Assembly (NCBI GenBank): GCA_014706385.1
Contig: JACGZH010000003.1
Coordinates: 699,501 to 763,500 of the forward strand
DNA: 64,000 nt
Origin: Phaffia rhodozyma
Lineage: Eukaryota; Basidiomycota; Tremellomycetes; Cystofilobasidiales; Mrakiaceae
Direction: 5' to 3'
The translations under genes were made by a program, and so were the position numbers. Below the pieces are notes generated by a model that was given only the letters and a program-made list of their open reading frames with translations, searched no databases and had not been told where the DNA came from. Position 1 is the stretch's first letter; each line of letters opens with the position of its first letter. Shown here piece after piece: positions 51,448 through 63,444 of the stretch.

Positions 51448-52074
51448 ATGGAGTACGTCCAGTCTTTCTTAGATTGTTCCCCTCCCCGATCTTCATGGAC
51501 TGTTTGTTAAGAGCTTATTCCCTTGTCTTTCAGTTCCAGTTAGTACAGATCATGCCATCCTTTCTGTCTTCTCTTAGAAGAGCGCTCTGGGGGTTGAGAC
51601 CACTCAAAGCTTTGCTAATCATATACTCCTTTCTCTTCCCCAACTTCCTTCTTCCTTTCGGCATAAAAGTTAACCCGGCATGCAACCCTTATAAACATAC
51701 ATACGACGCGTGTTTTATCAAATGGGTTGAAGGATACCTTGAGCCTCTCACGGGAGAAACGACACTTCCTGGTACTAAATCAACCGTTGATCCGGCAGTG
51801 AGAGCAAAGGCTAAAGCCGAGGAATACGAGAAACTTTGTGGAGAGAGTTGGAGGGTCTATAAAGATTGCGTTTGGGTGAGTCAGAGAAACCTTTCGGGGG
51901 TGAATCCGTAGTTCTTGTTTGGTTGACAAACTCTCTTTCCTTCGGATGCACTCTTGATCATCTTTGAACTTACAGAAAGCGGTTAAGGACAAAGATCTCA
52001 TGCCTCTTCTAACTCAAGCTAGGGAAGAGAACCCTCTGCTGTCACCTAACTCGGAGCCTACATCGAGTAAATAG
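51448..52074 (+). CDS. MDM35: Mdm35/TRIAP1-type twin CX9C protein
   Basis: In relatives this small intermembrane-space protein escorts Ups/PRELI lipid-transfer proteins. The core is unmistakable: NPACNPYKHTYDACF and, about 50 residues on, CGESWRVYKDCV, two CX9C motifs, then KAVKDKDLMPLLTQAREENP (after an intron at about 51876-51975), ending at 52074. The start is unclear. ATG at 51448 can be joined by GTACGT (51453) to an acceptor before AGAGCGC, or by GTTAAG (about 51506) to the acceptor at 51669, each in frame. An unspliced ATG at 51553 would add a strongly hydrophobic segment (ALLIIYSFLFPNFLLPF), unusual for this soluble family. The third option is therefore disfavoured. Confidence 0.85.
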
Positions 52075-52392
52075 AAGTTTATAGAGGGGCGTCTCTGGAA
52101 AAGAAGAGCATACTGGAGATTCTAACTTGCTCATTTGTTGTACAATTAAAATGATCATTGCATGTTATAGTTTCCTATTCCCATGTTGAAGTACTTGATG
52201 AGAGAATACCTATCAGAGCATACAGACTTGAGCGACATAGAAAGCTTGAGGAGGTCAACAGATGTATGCGGTAGGATCGACCGAAAGGTTAGATGAACTA
52301 AGTGGGCGGCAACTACGCACACGCGTTTCTCTCCAAAGCGCATACACCGTTCTCTGAGTTGCAGCCATCCCAACGTTCTCCCTCATCTCGTC

Positions 52393-55300
52393 ATGTCCGA
52401 GTCAAGGCTGCTTTCGGAGTTAGGCTCAGAAATGTCAGGTAAGGAGACATCAGACCACGAGCTAGCTGATGCTTATCCACTTCTTCATCAACGCTTGGTT
52501 TGATTGTTGATCGTTTGTTCGTTTGCTGGCTCGGAGAGCAGGGTCTACTTCGCCAGTCAGTCCTCATCATGAACAAGCTACAGAGACCCATCAGCCTATG
52601 ATGTCGAAGCTTCATGATCTCCTCCATCGTCATCACCTCAGCATGGAGCATTCTTTACCTCGATCTAACTCGGACACTGCTGTTTCGTCAAAGAATGCAA
52701 CTACGCATACCTCAAAGTCCGCGACTCTGTCGAACGACAAGGTGCCCGAGACAGGAGAGGATATTTTGGAAGAACAGGAGATTCAAGCAGGTGGAAGAGA
52801 CTTTTTGAAGATTAGATTCTTGACCTGGAACATGCACGATTCAATACCCAAGGTCTGTTCTTTTGTTCGGTTCAAGCCACCATGAAAGGCTTCATCTGAT
52901 GGTTGGACTACATCACATATCATATACAGGGCGACCTGGCTCCATTACTTGGTCGCGTTCCGCCTTATTCCCATATAGGCTCAGAAGATACCGCAGATGG
53001 AAAGCTACCGAAGCTTCCGTTGAACGATGAGCAGTACGTACAACCAGGTTTTCTTGCATTTGGATACCTCTTCTCACCAAAGAATCTCAAACCAACAACT
53101 TTTGTGCACAGTCCATACCATCTAATTGTCATTGCCGGACAGGAATGCCCTACGCCGAGTGGGATCCCAATGGGTCTAGCGGCAGGTGTGAAGTGGGGAG
53201 GCGGTTTATCTGCTGCAGCAAAACAGGCCTCCAAATCATCCTTGACTCCAGTCGAGCCCAACATGTCAGCTCATTCTCCCTCATCGTCTAGTGGACCGAT
53301 ATCTACACCCGTATTAGACATTCCGAAGCCTGTCCTAGCTACCCCCCAATCATCGACTGGATCTATCTCCTCTGATACTCCTCTACCATCTTCTATATCT
53401 CCTTCCTCCGCTCATATGGTCATCACCCCTTCTTCTGCACCATCCACACCTGCGATTACCAATGGATCTCCTAATCCCTCTGCAACATCAGCAAGACTCC
53501 AGCCCCCTAATCTCAGTTTACAAATCCCCAGGTCAATCTCTCCCTCTTCTGTGTCTCTCCGACAGATCACTTCACCTACAACCCCTTCAACGCTACAGCA
53601 CCAAGACTACCTGTCCGTACCTAACCCACCAAAAGGGAATCATGCAAAACACGACGTACCAGCAGCTCGCTCACCTCTCCGGAGCATCGAGATAGACGTG
53701 AACGAGAATGAGGAGGATGGATCAGAAAAGAAGGAGAAAGACAGAACGACCAGAGATGTTATCACTATAGAACGCTCGAAGCAGGCCGAGAAAGAGAAAT
53801 CGAAACTCAAAGAGAAGGAGAAGGACAAATCCAATACGCTTCACATGCGTCACGAGGCCAAAGGATGGAGTGATCTTCTAGAGGACTGGTTTGCTAATCG
53901 AGCGGGCGAAAGCCCTCCCTCATCCGATCAGATCGTCCAACCCGATTTACCTCCGTCTGCATCGCTTGCTACGTTAAATAATCAGACATATTCGTCCAGC
54001 ACATCAACATCCCAAGTGACCCACTCGGACGAACCATTGGACGATGAGGTGTCTAGCTTCGGCATCAAAGAACAATTGCACCAGTTGGGACAGCAACAAC
54101 CGCAGCCAAGTCAACAGAATACATCGGAAAAATTGCCATCAATGGCGCCAGATATGATGGACCATGTTCGGGTTGTGGAGGAAGGTAGAGGCGCTTATCA
54201 ATTTTTAGTCAAAGAAAGACTTCTAGGGATCTATATGTGTCAGTCCATCTCATATGCGCTCGGCCATGCGATCATTGTACTTGCGCATCTGTTTACACAA
54301 CCAATTGTGTCTGTCGTTCTGTGTTTCGTGATCTCTCAACAATAGCCGTATATGTTTGGAAAGGTTGCAAACATCTGGTGAAGAGTGAGTAATACGAATC
54401 TATCAAGAGGTTCTATTGTCTGTTCTGGTACTCATTATCAACATCCTAGATACATCAACGAGTTATGTTACCACGGGTCTGATCGGAGTCAGTACAATCC
54501 TCGCGCTCTGAACTCATGTATACGAAGAGGAGGAAGAGCAGAAAGCTGACTTGTAAAATATAACCGTCGTTCTAGGGTCGATTTGGAGTGAGTTCTGGAC
54601 CAACAGCATAATGGAAAGTGAGAGATACAGATCAGATTTGACTGATCTCATATCCAATTCTTCATGGTTTTTAGAATAAAGGAGGTGTTGCGATATCTGT
54701 TCACATGGCTTCGACTAGACTCCTCTTCGTCAACTCTCATTTGGTTAGTGATACATCTTTTATACGAACGATAGTGATATTTGCTTACTGACTGCTCTTC
54801 TTATGCGCGTTTCAGGCTGCACATGCTTCTCGGGCAGATGTTCGGCTACTCAACGCAGCAAAGATCAAGGCGGAGCTCAACATTGATGCTTTTTTGGATC
54901 AGGGTGACAAAAGACTGCTACTGGAAGGTAGAGACATTCACTCCCTTGATACTGAGTAAGCTTTGACAGAGCTAACGCCCTCGATGGTTTGACTGTGAAT
55001 GTAGATCCGACCGACAGATATGATTGCACGTTCTGGATGGGAGGTGAGTACATACCCCAAATATTCATTCGCTTCATCTCTCTGACTATAAAGAACGATA
55101 TGTATCCTTGGCTTTGGATATTGTCAGACCTCAACTTTCGACTCGACGTTTCCAGATTACATGCAGACTGGCTTGTATCCCGAAAAGGTACGTAGACGAC
55201 CCGTTAACATATTTGTTTCCTTTTTCATAATACTGAACTTCGATTTTGTTGTGGGCAATCTAGAGTACGATCAGGCGTTACAGTTTGATCAGCTACGGAG

Positions 55301-57347
55301 GATAATGAGTGAAGCGCGAGGCTTTGTCGGGTTCAAGGAAGCCGAAATACATTTCCCTCCAACGTTAGTACACACGTCTGGCCTTTCAATCTTTTTATCA
55401 GTTCTTTGGTCTTGTGATGATTCTGATCAAACCCGTTAATTCTTCGAAAAGGTATAAATATGACCTCGCCAATTACAACAAGCCAATAAAGAAACGCGGG
55501 ACAATTCGCCGGCACAGGAATGTGTCTGGTGTTGAGAATGTTCCTGAAAACGAGGACGAAACTGAGAACGATGAATGCGCTGAACGGAGTTCTATTGTGT
55601 CATCTAATTGGAGTAAGTACTCTCCCGGTTGGTCCTGTTGAGGATCTCACGTTTCTCCTCTTGTTTCTTTTATAGCCGAGTTCAGTTGAATTTAACAAAA
55701 TTGTTTATAGCTTCTGGAAACCCGTCGGGTGTAACAGATGAAGAACTGAGCGACATGTCCGATGTCGAGCCTACCTTAGCACAACACACCCACGCGTTCA
55801 CTGAGAAACTCAAAGACGCCCAAAAGATCTTCCTGCCTAGTTCGGCTATAAAGGCCAAGCGAAAGCTTATGAAATTCATCAAGTCGCCTACAAATTCTCC
55901 AGCATCCGGTTCAATTCAAAGAATAGTTTCAGTATCTGCTCGGTCGGCTTCTGGAAAATCTACCGAGTCTTCACCCTCAACCACTAATCCATCTACACCT
56001 CCAGTTGATCCGGTCTCGATCCCTCCAAACCCGCCATTTACCAATCGCTCGTCGATTGATAGTGCATCTCCGCCGAGACCGGCACTGACTCGGAACCTGT
56101 CATCTCGAATCCGTCGGTCGCTCAGTGTGAGAAATGACAATCGAACATTGAATTCAGATGACAGTGAAGATGAGGACGAAGATGAGGGTGGATCATCTCT
56201 AGGAAAACACAGCATTCAAAGCCAGGGCATTTATGACACGTCTACTAAGCGCAGAGTATGTTTTCATATCTACCCTCTCTCCCCTTTCTTTATCCGAAAT
56301 TCACAGATGATGGGTCAAATAGCAGCTCATGTCGTTCTTTCTGTCTATGAAAGGTCCCGAGTTGGTGCGATCGATTACTCTGGAAATCGTTTGAAGAAGA
56401 ATATCCAGATCCTCCTCCGAGTCCATGGAAAGAGCACGAGGATGGCTTGCCTTCTTCTTCTAAACTCGAGAAGTTTGCTACCGCGCTACACTTACGAAAG
56501 CGAGTCGATATACGACAGACGGCCTCTTTCTACTCTACACACTCAAATGAACGAAACAGCATTCATAGCACAAGCGAGTCTCCACGGACGTCTATGCTAA
56601 ACAGTCCTTCGGATTCGTTGTTCGATTTTGGGGAACCTCTCGGACCTGGTTCAGTCTCCTCAAAACCTCGAAGTTCTCATGTTAGCGGGGGAAGCGGCTC
56701 ATCGCTCAAAGCCGGATCCATTGACTCTCACGATCCTTCCTCACCAATCTTGCTCCCTGGCGAAGGATACACTATGAAAGGTCACCCAAGATCAGCCCAT
56801 GGCCCACGAACGCGATCTCATCCATCGGTTCACCCACCCTCTTCATTCACATATGAACCTCAGCCCATGAGCTTGCATCCAAGTTCAAGTGATCCGAATA
56901 ATCTGACGACAACCCCTCCTCGGGCTTCCTTACAGAGCTCAGCAAGTTTGACACATTCTGGCTTCGGAACATCTTCTCCTCCGCACATGTCACGGTTTAT
57001 ATCAGCTGGGCACCTTCACCCGACCAAGCCAAGTCAAGAAAAAACCTCTTGGTTCACCCGACTATTTCCTTCTTCCCATCATAACACGAACCAGACGTCC
57101 GAGCCCGCAGCCGCTCAAGCGAGACCGGAAAGGAATGTTGTCCACAGACGTCGATTCGAGGTTCTTCCTCTTCACTATGGAACACTGGTACGTCTGAGAC
57201 TTTTCCTCTCTATATCGAAACCTACAATGCAATTGATCCTAACTGCCATTTCCCTATATGTACACATAGAACGATGAGGAGATGCAGCAGCTCCAGGGTT
57301 ACTCCGATCACCGTCCGGTGTTAGCCGTCATGGCCTTATTTGTTTAG
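52393..57347 (+). CDS. Inositol polyphosphate 5-phosphatase with large inserts
   Basis: Removes the 5-phosphate from phosphoinositides, probably PI(4,5)P2, at cell membranes. Catalytic blocks occur in the family's order but are spread over 5 kb: FLTWNMHDSIPK (52820), VIAGQECPTPSG (53130), VKERLLGIYMC (54210), TGLIGRFGNKGGVAIS (across introns 54480-54700), VNSHLAAH, WMGDLNFRLDVS (55030-55140), RRVPSWCDRLLWKSF (56250-56390) and GYSDHRPVLAVM before the stop at 57347. No Sac1 domain precedes it, so it is unlike full synaptojanins. Three low-complexity inserts (about 320, 200 and 250 residues) interrupt the fold. All catalytic motifs I looked for are present, so it should be active. Start ATG 52393 (MSESRLLSELGSEMS) is followed by a GTAAGG donor. 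Confidence 0.88.
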
Positions 57348-57847
57348 TGCGCCCTAAAAGGGTCTGTCACCCTTCTAGATGGTCAATTAATATATATGTA
57401 TACATGTTATCTAGCATTTATTCTCTTTTGAGCGTCTGGAGGATTAGAATGCACGGTTCCGAAGAATGGAGCGATTGAGTATGCAGTAAATATAAGAACA
57501 TTTAAGCGAATTTACTTTCACCGGCCACCCTTTCCAACTTTGCTCCCTCTTTCAGCCACCGCCCTCTTCATCAGATAGTGTCGACAACAGTAACTTCAAC
57601 GACAGACAATATATCTGTCTGAACAACACCATCGTCCGTTCTTAAAGAGCAGAGTGACTATCTTGCAAGGCGTTGGGTGTGTCTGTGGTTTCTGTTCATA
57701 TTTCTTCTTTCAAAGTATCAATCTCGTCCCATCAATCTGGGCGTTAACCAATCAAGCTTGGCTGTCTCTGACGTTTTGAAGTGAAGATGAGGAACCGGCT
57801 GAAGTCAGTTGATTCATTCAAATCACATCTAACATGTCTGCTGCTTC
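57348..57847. promoter_or_regulatory. Intergenic region after the 5-phosphatase gene
   Basis: About 500 bases containing the 5-phosphatase 3' end (AT-rich, TATATATGTATACAT near 57391) and a CT-rich leader of the next gene. No RNA gene or conserved frame was recognised. Confidence 0.45.
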
Positions 57848-60800
57848 ATGTATAAGAAACCTGATAGACTTTCTTATGATTCGTTCAGGTTGAAAGCTAC
57901 GTTCGGCTCAAAGAATTCAAAGAATTCTCCCAAGTCGCCGACTCATGATTCAGAAGACAGCGGTCTCCAATCAAAGCTAGTCTCTGCCCCTTCACTCAAT
58001 AACATTTCGATAGCCTCCCCCGGAGAAGATTTCAGGAGTTCAGTCATCCTTCCAGAGTAAGTCTCAATGTCATTCTTCCCTGACGCGTTTTGTACGGCTG
58101 ATTTCATTGGTCACCGCCGTCATCACCTTGTTCCCCGTTTTTATCAGTCTAAGCAGACAGTTCAGCTTCTTGGCTCGTACTGAGTCACCCGACGCTCTCA
58201 AGAAGCAACTGGATCGACTTCGGGAGGGTGAAGCAAAAGATAGCTTAACTGTCGAGGAGGAAGAAATCGTGCTAGAAGAGCTTCGTCAGCTTCGAGAAGC
58301 TAGGTTACGGAAACGTCCTAAGCCTACTCCGCCATCATCCTTCAATTATAACCCGCACTCTGGCCATCCTCTTCGATCTAGGCTCAGCGAAGCTGATCAT
58401 CCCAGCTCGAGCTTCTTCGGAGGCCACAATGGTGATCATGAAAAGATCCGACGAGCCAGGAAGAGCGAAAGTAGTAGGAGTCTGGCCTCGCAAGACAGCG
58501 GGGATACTGCCGGAAGGTCAACTCACTCAAGACGACCATCTGATTTCGATTTGACGAGTACTTCTCCTCTCGAACCGACTTCTGGCCCATCTTACAGCAG
58601 TGCTGGCATCGTTAACTCTGCTTCGTTGTCCAGTCTTACCTCGGAAATTAGTTCCCGGTTCGAAGACTTCTCTCCGCCTGTTTCCTCACCACCGCTCGTG
58701 TCCCGCTCTTGGAAACGAAAGTCACTTCTCGACCAGTTGTCCCACGACCAGCTCAACCGAATATCAAATACTCTTGCTCGAATTGATGAGAGCAATAGCT
58801 TTCAGGCTTCTAGACATGAAGAAGAGCCTGTCGTTATGTCAACCTTCAGCAATATCAAACCTGGATCTCAGCCGTCAGTCAGGATGCTATCTCCTTCAAA
58901 TGAGAACATACATAATGAAGAGTCCGGCTTGCCTAAGAGGGACGAACGGAAACACAAAAGATCAGCATCTCAAGTGACTGCAGATCGGGTGCAGGGGTAC
59001 ATGTACGTTCTATCATTATTCCTCTTGTCGTCTCATCAAATATTGCTGGCGTGTTTGTGAGAGGATGCTGTACTAAAGTGTACATTTCAACAGTCCTGGG
59101 ATGCCTCGACCAGTGGGTAGTAGGTCGCCTTCGACAGCCTCCTCAAGATTCGGTACCTCCTTTAATTCATCTCAGGAGACCAACAATCTTTCTCGAGACT
59201 CCTCTCCCTTACCTGGCGCTCAGCCATACCCGTCCACTTTTGGGCATGTACGAAAATCTTCCCTTACCCCATCTCAGCTCTCCTCCTCCTTCATCATACC
59301 TTCATTGACAGAAGACCTCGACGAGTTCAACACTCTGCGTTCGTCCGAATCAGATCAATTTTTAGACTCTGAACATAAACCCGTGGATCGAGAGAATGAG
59401 CTCTTTCATTCAGCTAGATCTTATGCCTCGTCCTATGAGGACAGCACCTACCTGGTACCGCCATCTTTTCCCAAATCATCAATCAAGCATCTCAGCGGGA
59501 ACACAGCTGAACATCTATTATCAGATGATGAAGATGATGACACCGACAGGTTCATGGATGCTCCTAGGCGACAGAATAACAACATGAGCGTAAATAGCCG
59601 AGCTAGCTCGATCAGCGGTCTACACGAGCCCACTCTTTCTACTTCTTCGAGTAGTAGACAACCCTCTGATTTTCAGTTTGGTGGTCCAGGCAGATCCTTG
59701 TTCTTGGAACCTGCTACAGTCGTCTCTTCTAGAAACTCAAAGAATGCTCCTCGAGGAGTATCACACACCAACGATCGATCTGTCTCTTCCGCCACAGCAT
59801 TTCATGGACATGAACGATTTTCGGCGATCCTGCCTGCAGAAGACGGGATTGTCGAGTCACGGTACTCCAGAGCTCCTTTTCAGGTCGGCTGGAACTATCC
59901 CACCTCGGACGCCCCCGAGCAACACCATGCATCGGAACATCAGCTCCTTGCACTTGATTCCCCTTCTGAACCTATCCACGAGCTCAGCCTTCCTTCGAAT
60001 CGATCAAGCTACCAGCATCCAACATCGAAGGGATCGGATGATCTTGGGGATGTATTGGAGGAAGCAATGATGGAAAAGGAGGGCCTTCGGAATATCAATC
60101 GGCGGTCATTAGCCCTTGAGGATCTACAGCCACTCGTTTCTCAGAACGAGATCGATCAAACCGCTTTAATGGAGACGCTATCACCTCTCACGAAGGAAGA
60201 TATCCAGATTATTCATCAAAGACTAATGCAACCAATCGTTCCGTTATATCAACAAGCCGTTCTTAAGGTATCTGAAACAGAGAAGAGCGAAAAGGAGGTT
60301 GGCTTACTTGGTCACAACGAACAGAGCGCTCATGAATCAGTTCGCTCGCTTTCCAAAACCGATTCAACCACACATCGTGTGACCGAACAACCAGACAAGC
60401 TGCATGCGACTCCGCCTCTCCCGGCTTCATTTATTGACCAGGCATCATCGCTCGAACCCTCTATTCCTAGTGCTTCGGAGGAAATCATCGCTAAATACCA
60501 TGCTCAGTCGGATCTTGTTAAGCCGGGAAAAGGTACTGTTTCCGAGGAAGCTACTTCCCAGATTACCCCTATCGAGCAGGATCATTCTTTTGGTCCCTCC
60601 GGTTCGGGTTTATCGCCTCAACCCGATTGTTTCGTGAACATGCATGAGCCTGGTTTTGCAGATAATTTTAGAGCTAAAGTTGAAGCTGCTACACACTCGC
60701 TCAAGAGTAAGTAGAATCGATCTTCCCTTCTATTCACTTTCTCTTTGAGTACCCAAAGCTGATCTTGTCTCGTGTATGCTGAATGTTGATAATTGAAGAC

Positions 60801-63106
60801 AACTCAACATCAAACAAGCCGGCACGAAGCAAATCTTTGAAAGGAAAGGGCAAACTTCCGATATCCAGCCCACAGTTTGTATCTACGACTGCCAATGTCA
60901 TCTCAAAGCCTATAGTTAGCGCCTCTCCGACGCCCTCTATACCTCCTTCTCCAGCGGACTCTCCGGTTCTTCCGAGCCCAGGAACCTTCAAAAATGGGAG
61001 TGGCCTCGGAATAAGGTTTGGTTCCAAGATCAGGAGGAAAAAGTCTGGCGAGGACCTCAAGTCTATGGACTCTAGCCCACGACAGCCCGGATATCCATGG
61101 GGACAAGATTCTTTGCCCACCTCACCTCCTGCTGTTCCCCCTCTACCATCTTCTCCGTTGCTGAACAACCCAACTTCGCCCGACAATCCACATACTCTCT
61201 TCTTCCCTCCATTGATGTATAGCACAGCCCTCCCTCAGCCTCATCTTTCAGCAGAAAAAGCACCAAAACCAAAGAAGAGCTTGCGAAATCTTCTCCGACC
61301 TCGAAAATCTTCAGAGCCCCGATCAAGTCCATCAAGTCCATCAATTCCAACTCCTATCGATAACCCCTTCTCTTCTCCCATCGTCCCTCAGACACCGTCT
61401 ATACCTCCTGAAGGTCCATCTGCTTCTCTTTCTCAACATGCACCGCTTCACCCGAAGGAAGTGCTCTATGGTCATGTCTCTGGACCATCAACCGAATTGA
61501 ATAGAGAGTCATCTTTTTCATCTAACCGGTCAAACGATATCAACAAAAATAACAACAAAAAGACTTCAGATGATGAATCTGCGCGAGCTATGGAGATTCT
61601 CTTTGATGCCGCTCAGAAATTGGAGATCGATTCTGCGGATGTATCTCAGATGCTCCAGAGGTCAAATTCTCAGATGAGCTCTAGAAAGTCTCACTACAGT
61701 AACAGATCGGATGATCATAAAGAGGGTCTCTCTTCAATCAGTCGAGTACCTTCCACCCGAAGAAGCCCAACGATGATCGAGACAGTAGTCGAGGATCCCA
61801 TGGAGACCTCAAATCTCTCTTCGACGACCCATCTTCGCACGCTGAGTTCTCAACAAAGCGGAGTCGGTCGGTCTAACTCCGTCCTTCGGCGGACCATCAT
61901 CATGCCGGATGATACTCGTTCTTCTTGGGGATTGAATCGATCCAGCGATAAAGATATTCATCGGTCTCAGCACAGTGGCTCTTCTCTTCTTCATAGAAGT
62001 CCGGCCAAATCGCAGCTTAATGTGTATAATCTTGATAATGAACGCAAGTCTTTCTCGAGTTCGCAAGGGCATGGACGAAGTCCCTCTATGAACTCACAGA
62101 CGAATCGATCCTCGGACTCTCGACCTCCTCTCCAGAAAAGTTTGTCATCTACAGATGATTCCTTGTGCGTATTCTTAGTCAAACTTGATTACTATCAACC
62201 TGTACGAACATGTGTTTGTTGAACGCGCCAACTCAAATTGTCAAATTACGTATATGCAGGTATGATCTCTACGATGGTGAAGGAGATGTCAGATCGGATC
62301 ATCATGACAAACGACAGTCAAGTTTGACAGCTCCTTCGGATGCGATCGAAGTACTTGAGATGTCAAATGGAGATGTGTAAGTAGTCTTTCTTGTCTTGCT
62401 TTGATTGTTGTGATCAGTATATTCATAGATTACTTTTCCTTGTCGATAACAACAGTTTGTACAACGTACTTCAAAACCTCCGCGATGTACAGGATATCGA
62501 CGACATCGATTGGGATATGCATTCTGAGATCTCAGCCTCTGACCCATCTCGTATGAGCATTGACGAACCTGTACAGTTTACTTTCAAGGATCGAGACTCG
62601 TCGATCGATCCGCGGCGAAGTACTCACAAATCCCGTGCACCGCGTCCGGAAACTAAGGTTCGGAATTATCATCAAATACATACGTATGAACACCTACAAG
62701 TTTTGAAGTGCTGATCGATATCATGTGTGTTACAGATCTTCTATTCTAGTTCTCGACAAATGGCAGAACTTATTGATGAAATTGCCAGAGGTAAGTAAAC
62801 CCTTGCTCGACATCACAATACATGTTCTAGTTTCGCTTACAGAACAATCTTCGAATGCGTCAACCGTCAGAACATGATCAAGGAGTTCTTCAGTTCACTC
62901 CATCTCCAGTAGTTTCGCCGACCACTCCCATTTTCCTTTCCGTTGCGCCGCACGCTCCCCTTAGCATTCCTAAACGATCGACTTCGATCAACCGTCAATT
63001 TTTGGCGGCTCGGGTGTCAGATGCGCCGTCTTTCACACCTTCTCAGACTTCATCTCTCACCTCGATGGACACCAAGCTAGATAGGTTGATGCATTCCCTT
63101 GAATGA
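57848..63106 (+). CDS. Large Ser/Pro-rich protein of unknown function, short coiled coil
   Basis: Not recognised. Eight exons join in frame into 1550 residues: 57848-58056, 58148-59002, 59094-60706, 60799-62164, 62260-62376, 62456-62657, 62736-62790 and 62871-63106. Most of it is Ser/Thr/Pro-rich disordered sequence with many basic phosphosite-like patches (RRPSDF, RKSESS, KRSTSI). Ordered islands are a charged helix near residue 100 (LTVEEEEIVLEELRQLREAR), a segment LTKEDIQIIHQRLMQPIVPL, a Glu-rich helix near DDESARAMEILFDAAQKLEI, and C-terminal RQMAELIDEIAR and TKLDRLMHSLE. No enzyme motif is present. The last intron has two usable acceptors. It is tandem to the 5-phosphatase and may be a cortical scaffold, but that is a guess. 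Confidence 0.75.
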
Positions 63107-63444
63107 TCGACTCGTTCCTTTCTCAGATGCTTTGGGGGATACATCGTCCGCTCTCTCTGCTTCATCTGTTTGGCCTCTTCTATTTATCTTCCTCATCACG
63201 ACTTGCTTCGCATCATGACCTTCTTTACGTGCTCTTGCTACCGCTTGCTATTCTTATCATCATTCTGCTCTCGTAACTATATGCATGTTGACTCTCTACA
63301 TTCTCGAGGTATACGACCTAGAGAACTGCTTTCCACTCCTATACCAAAATGTTTGAAGGGCTTCAGGATGTTCAAGATGAACGTATAAGTTTCTTTCGGA
63401 AATTGATTGTGCCTGCTCATAAAGATCTAAATGCATGGAATCTA
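63107..63444. other. Convergent 3' region before MPP10
   Basis: About 340 pyrimidine-rich bases between two stop codons. No supported feature. Confidence 0.5.
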
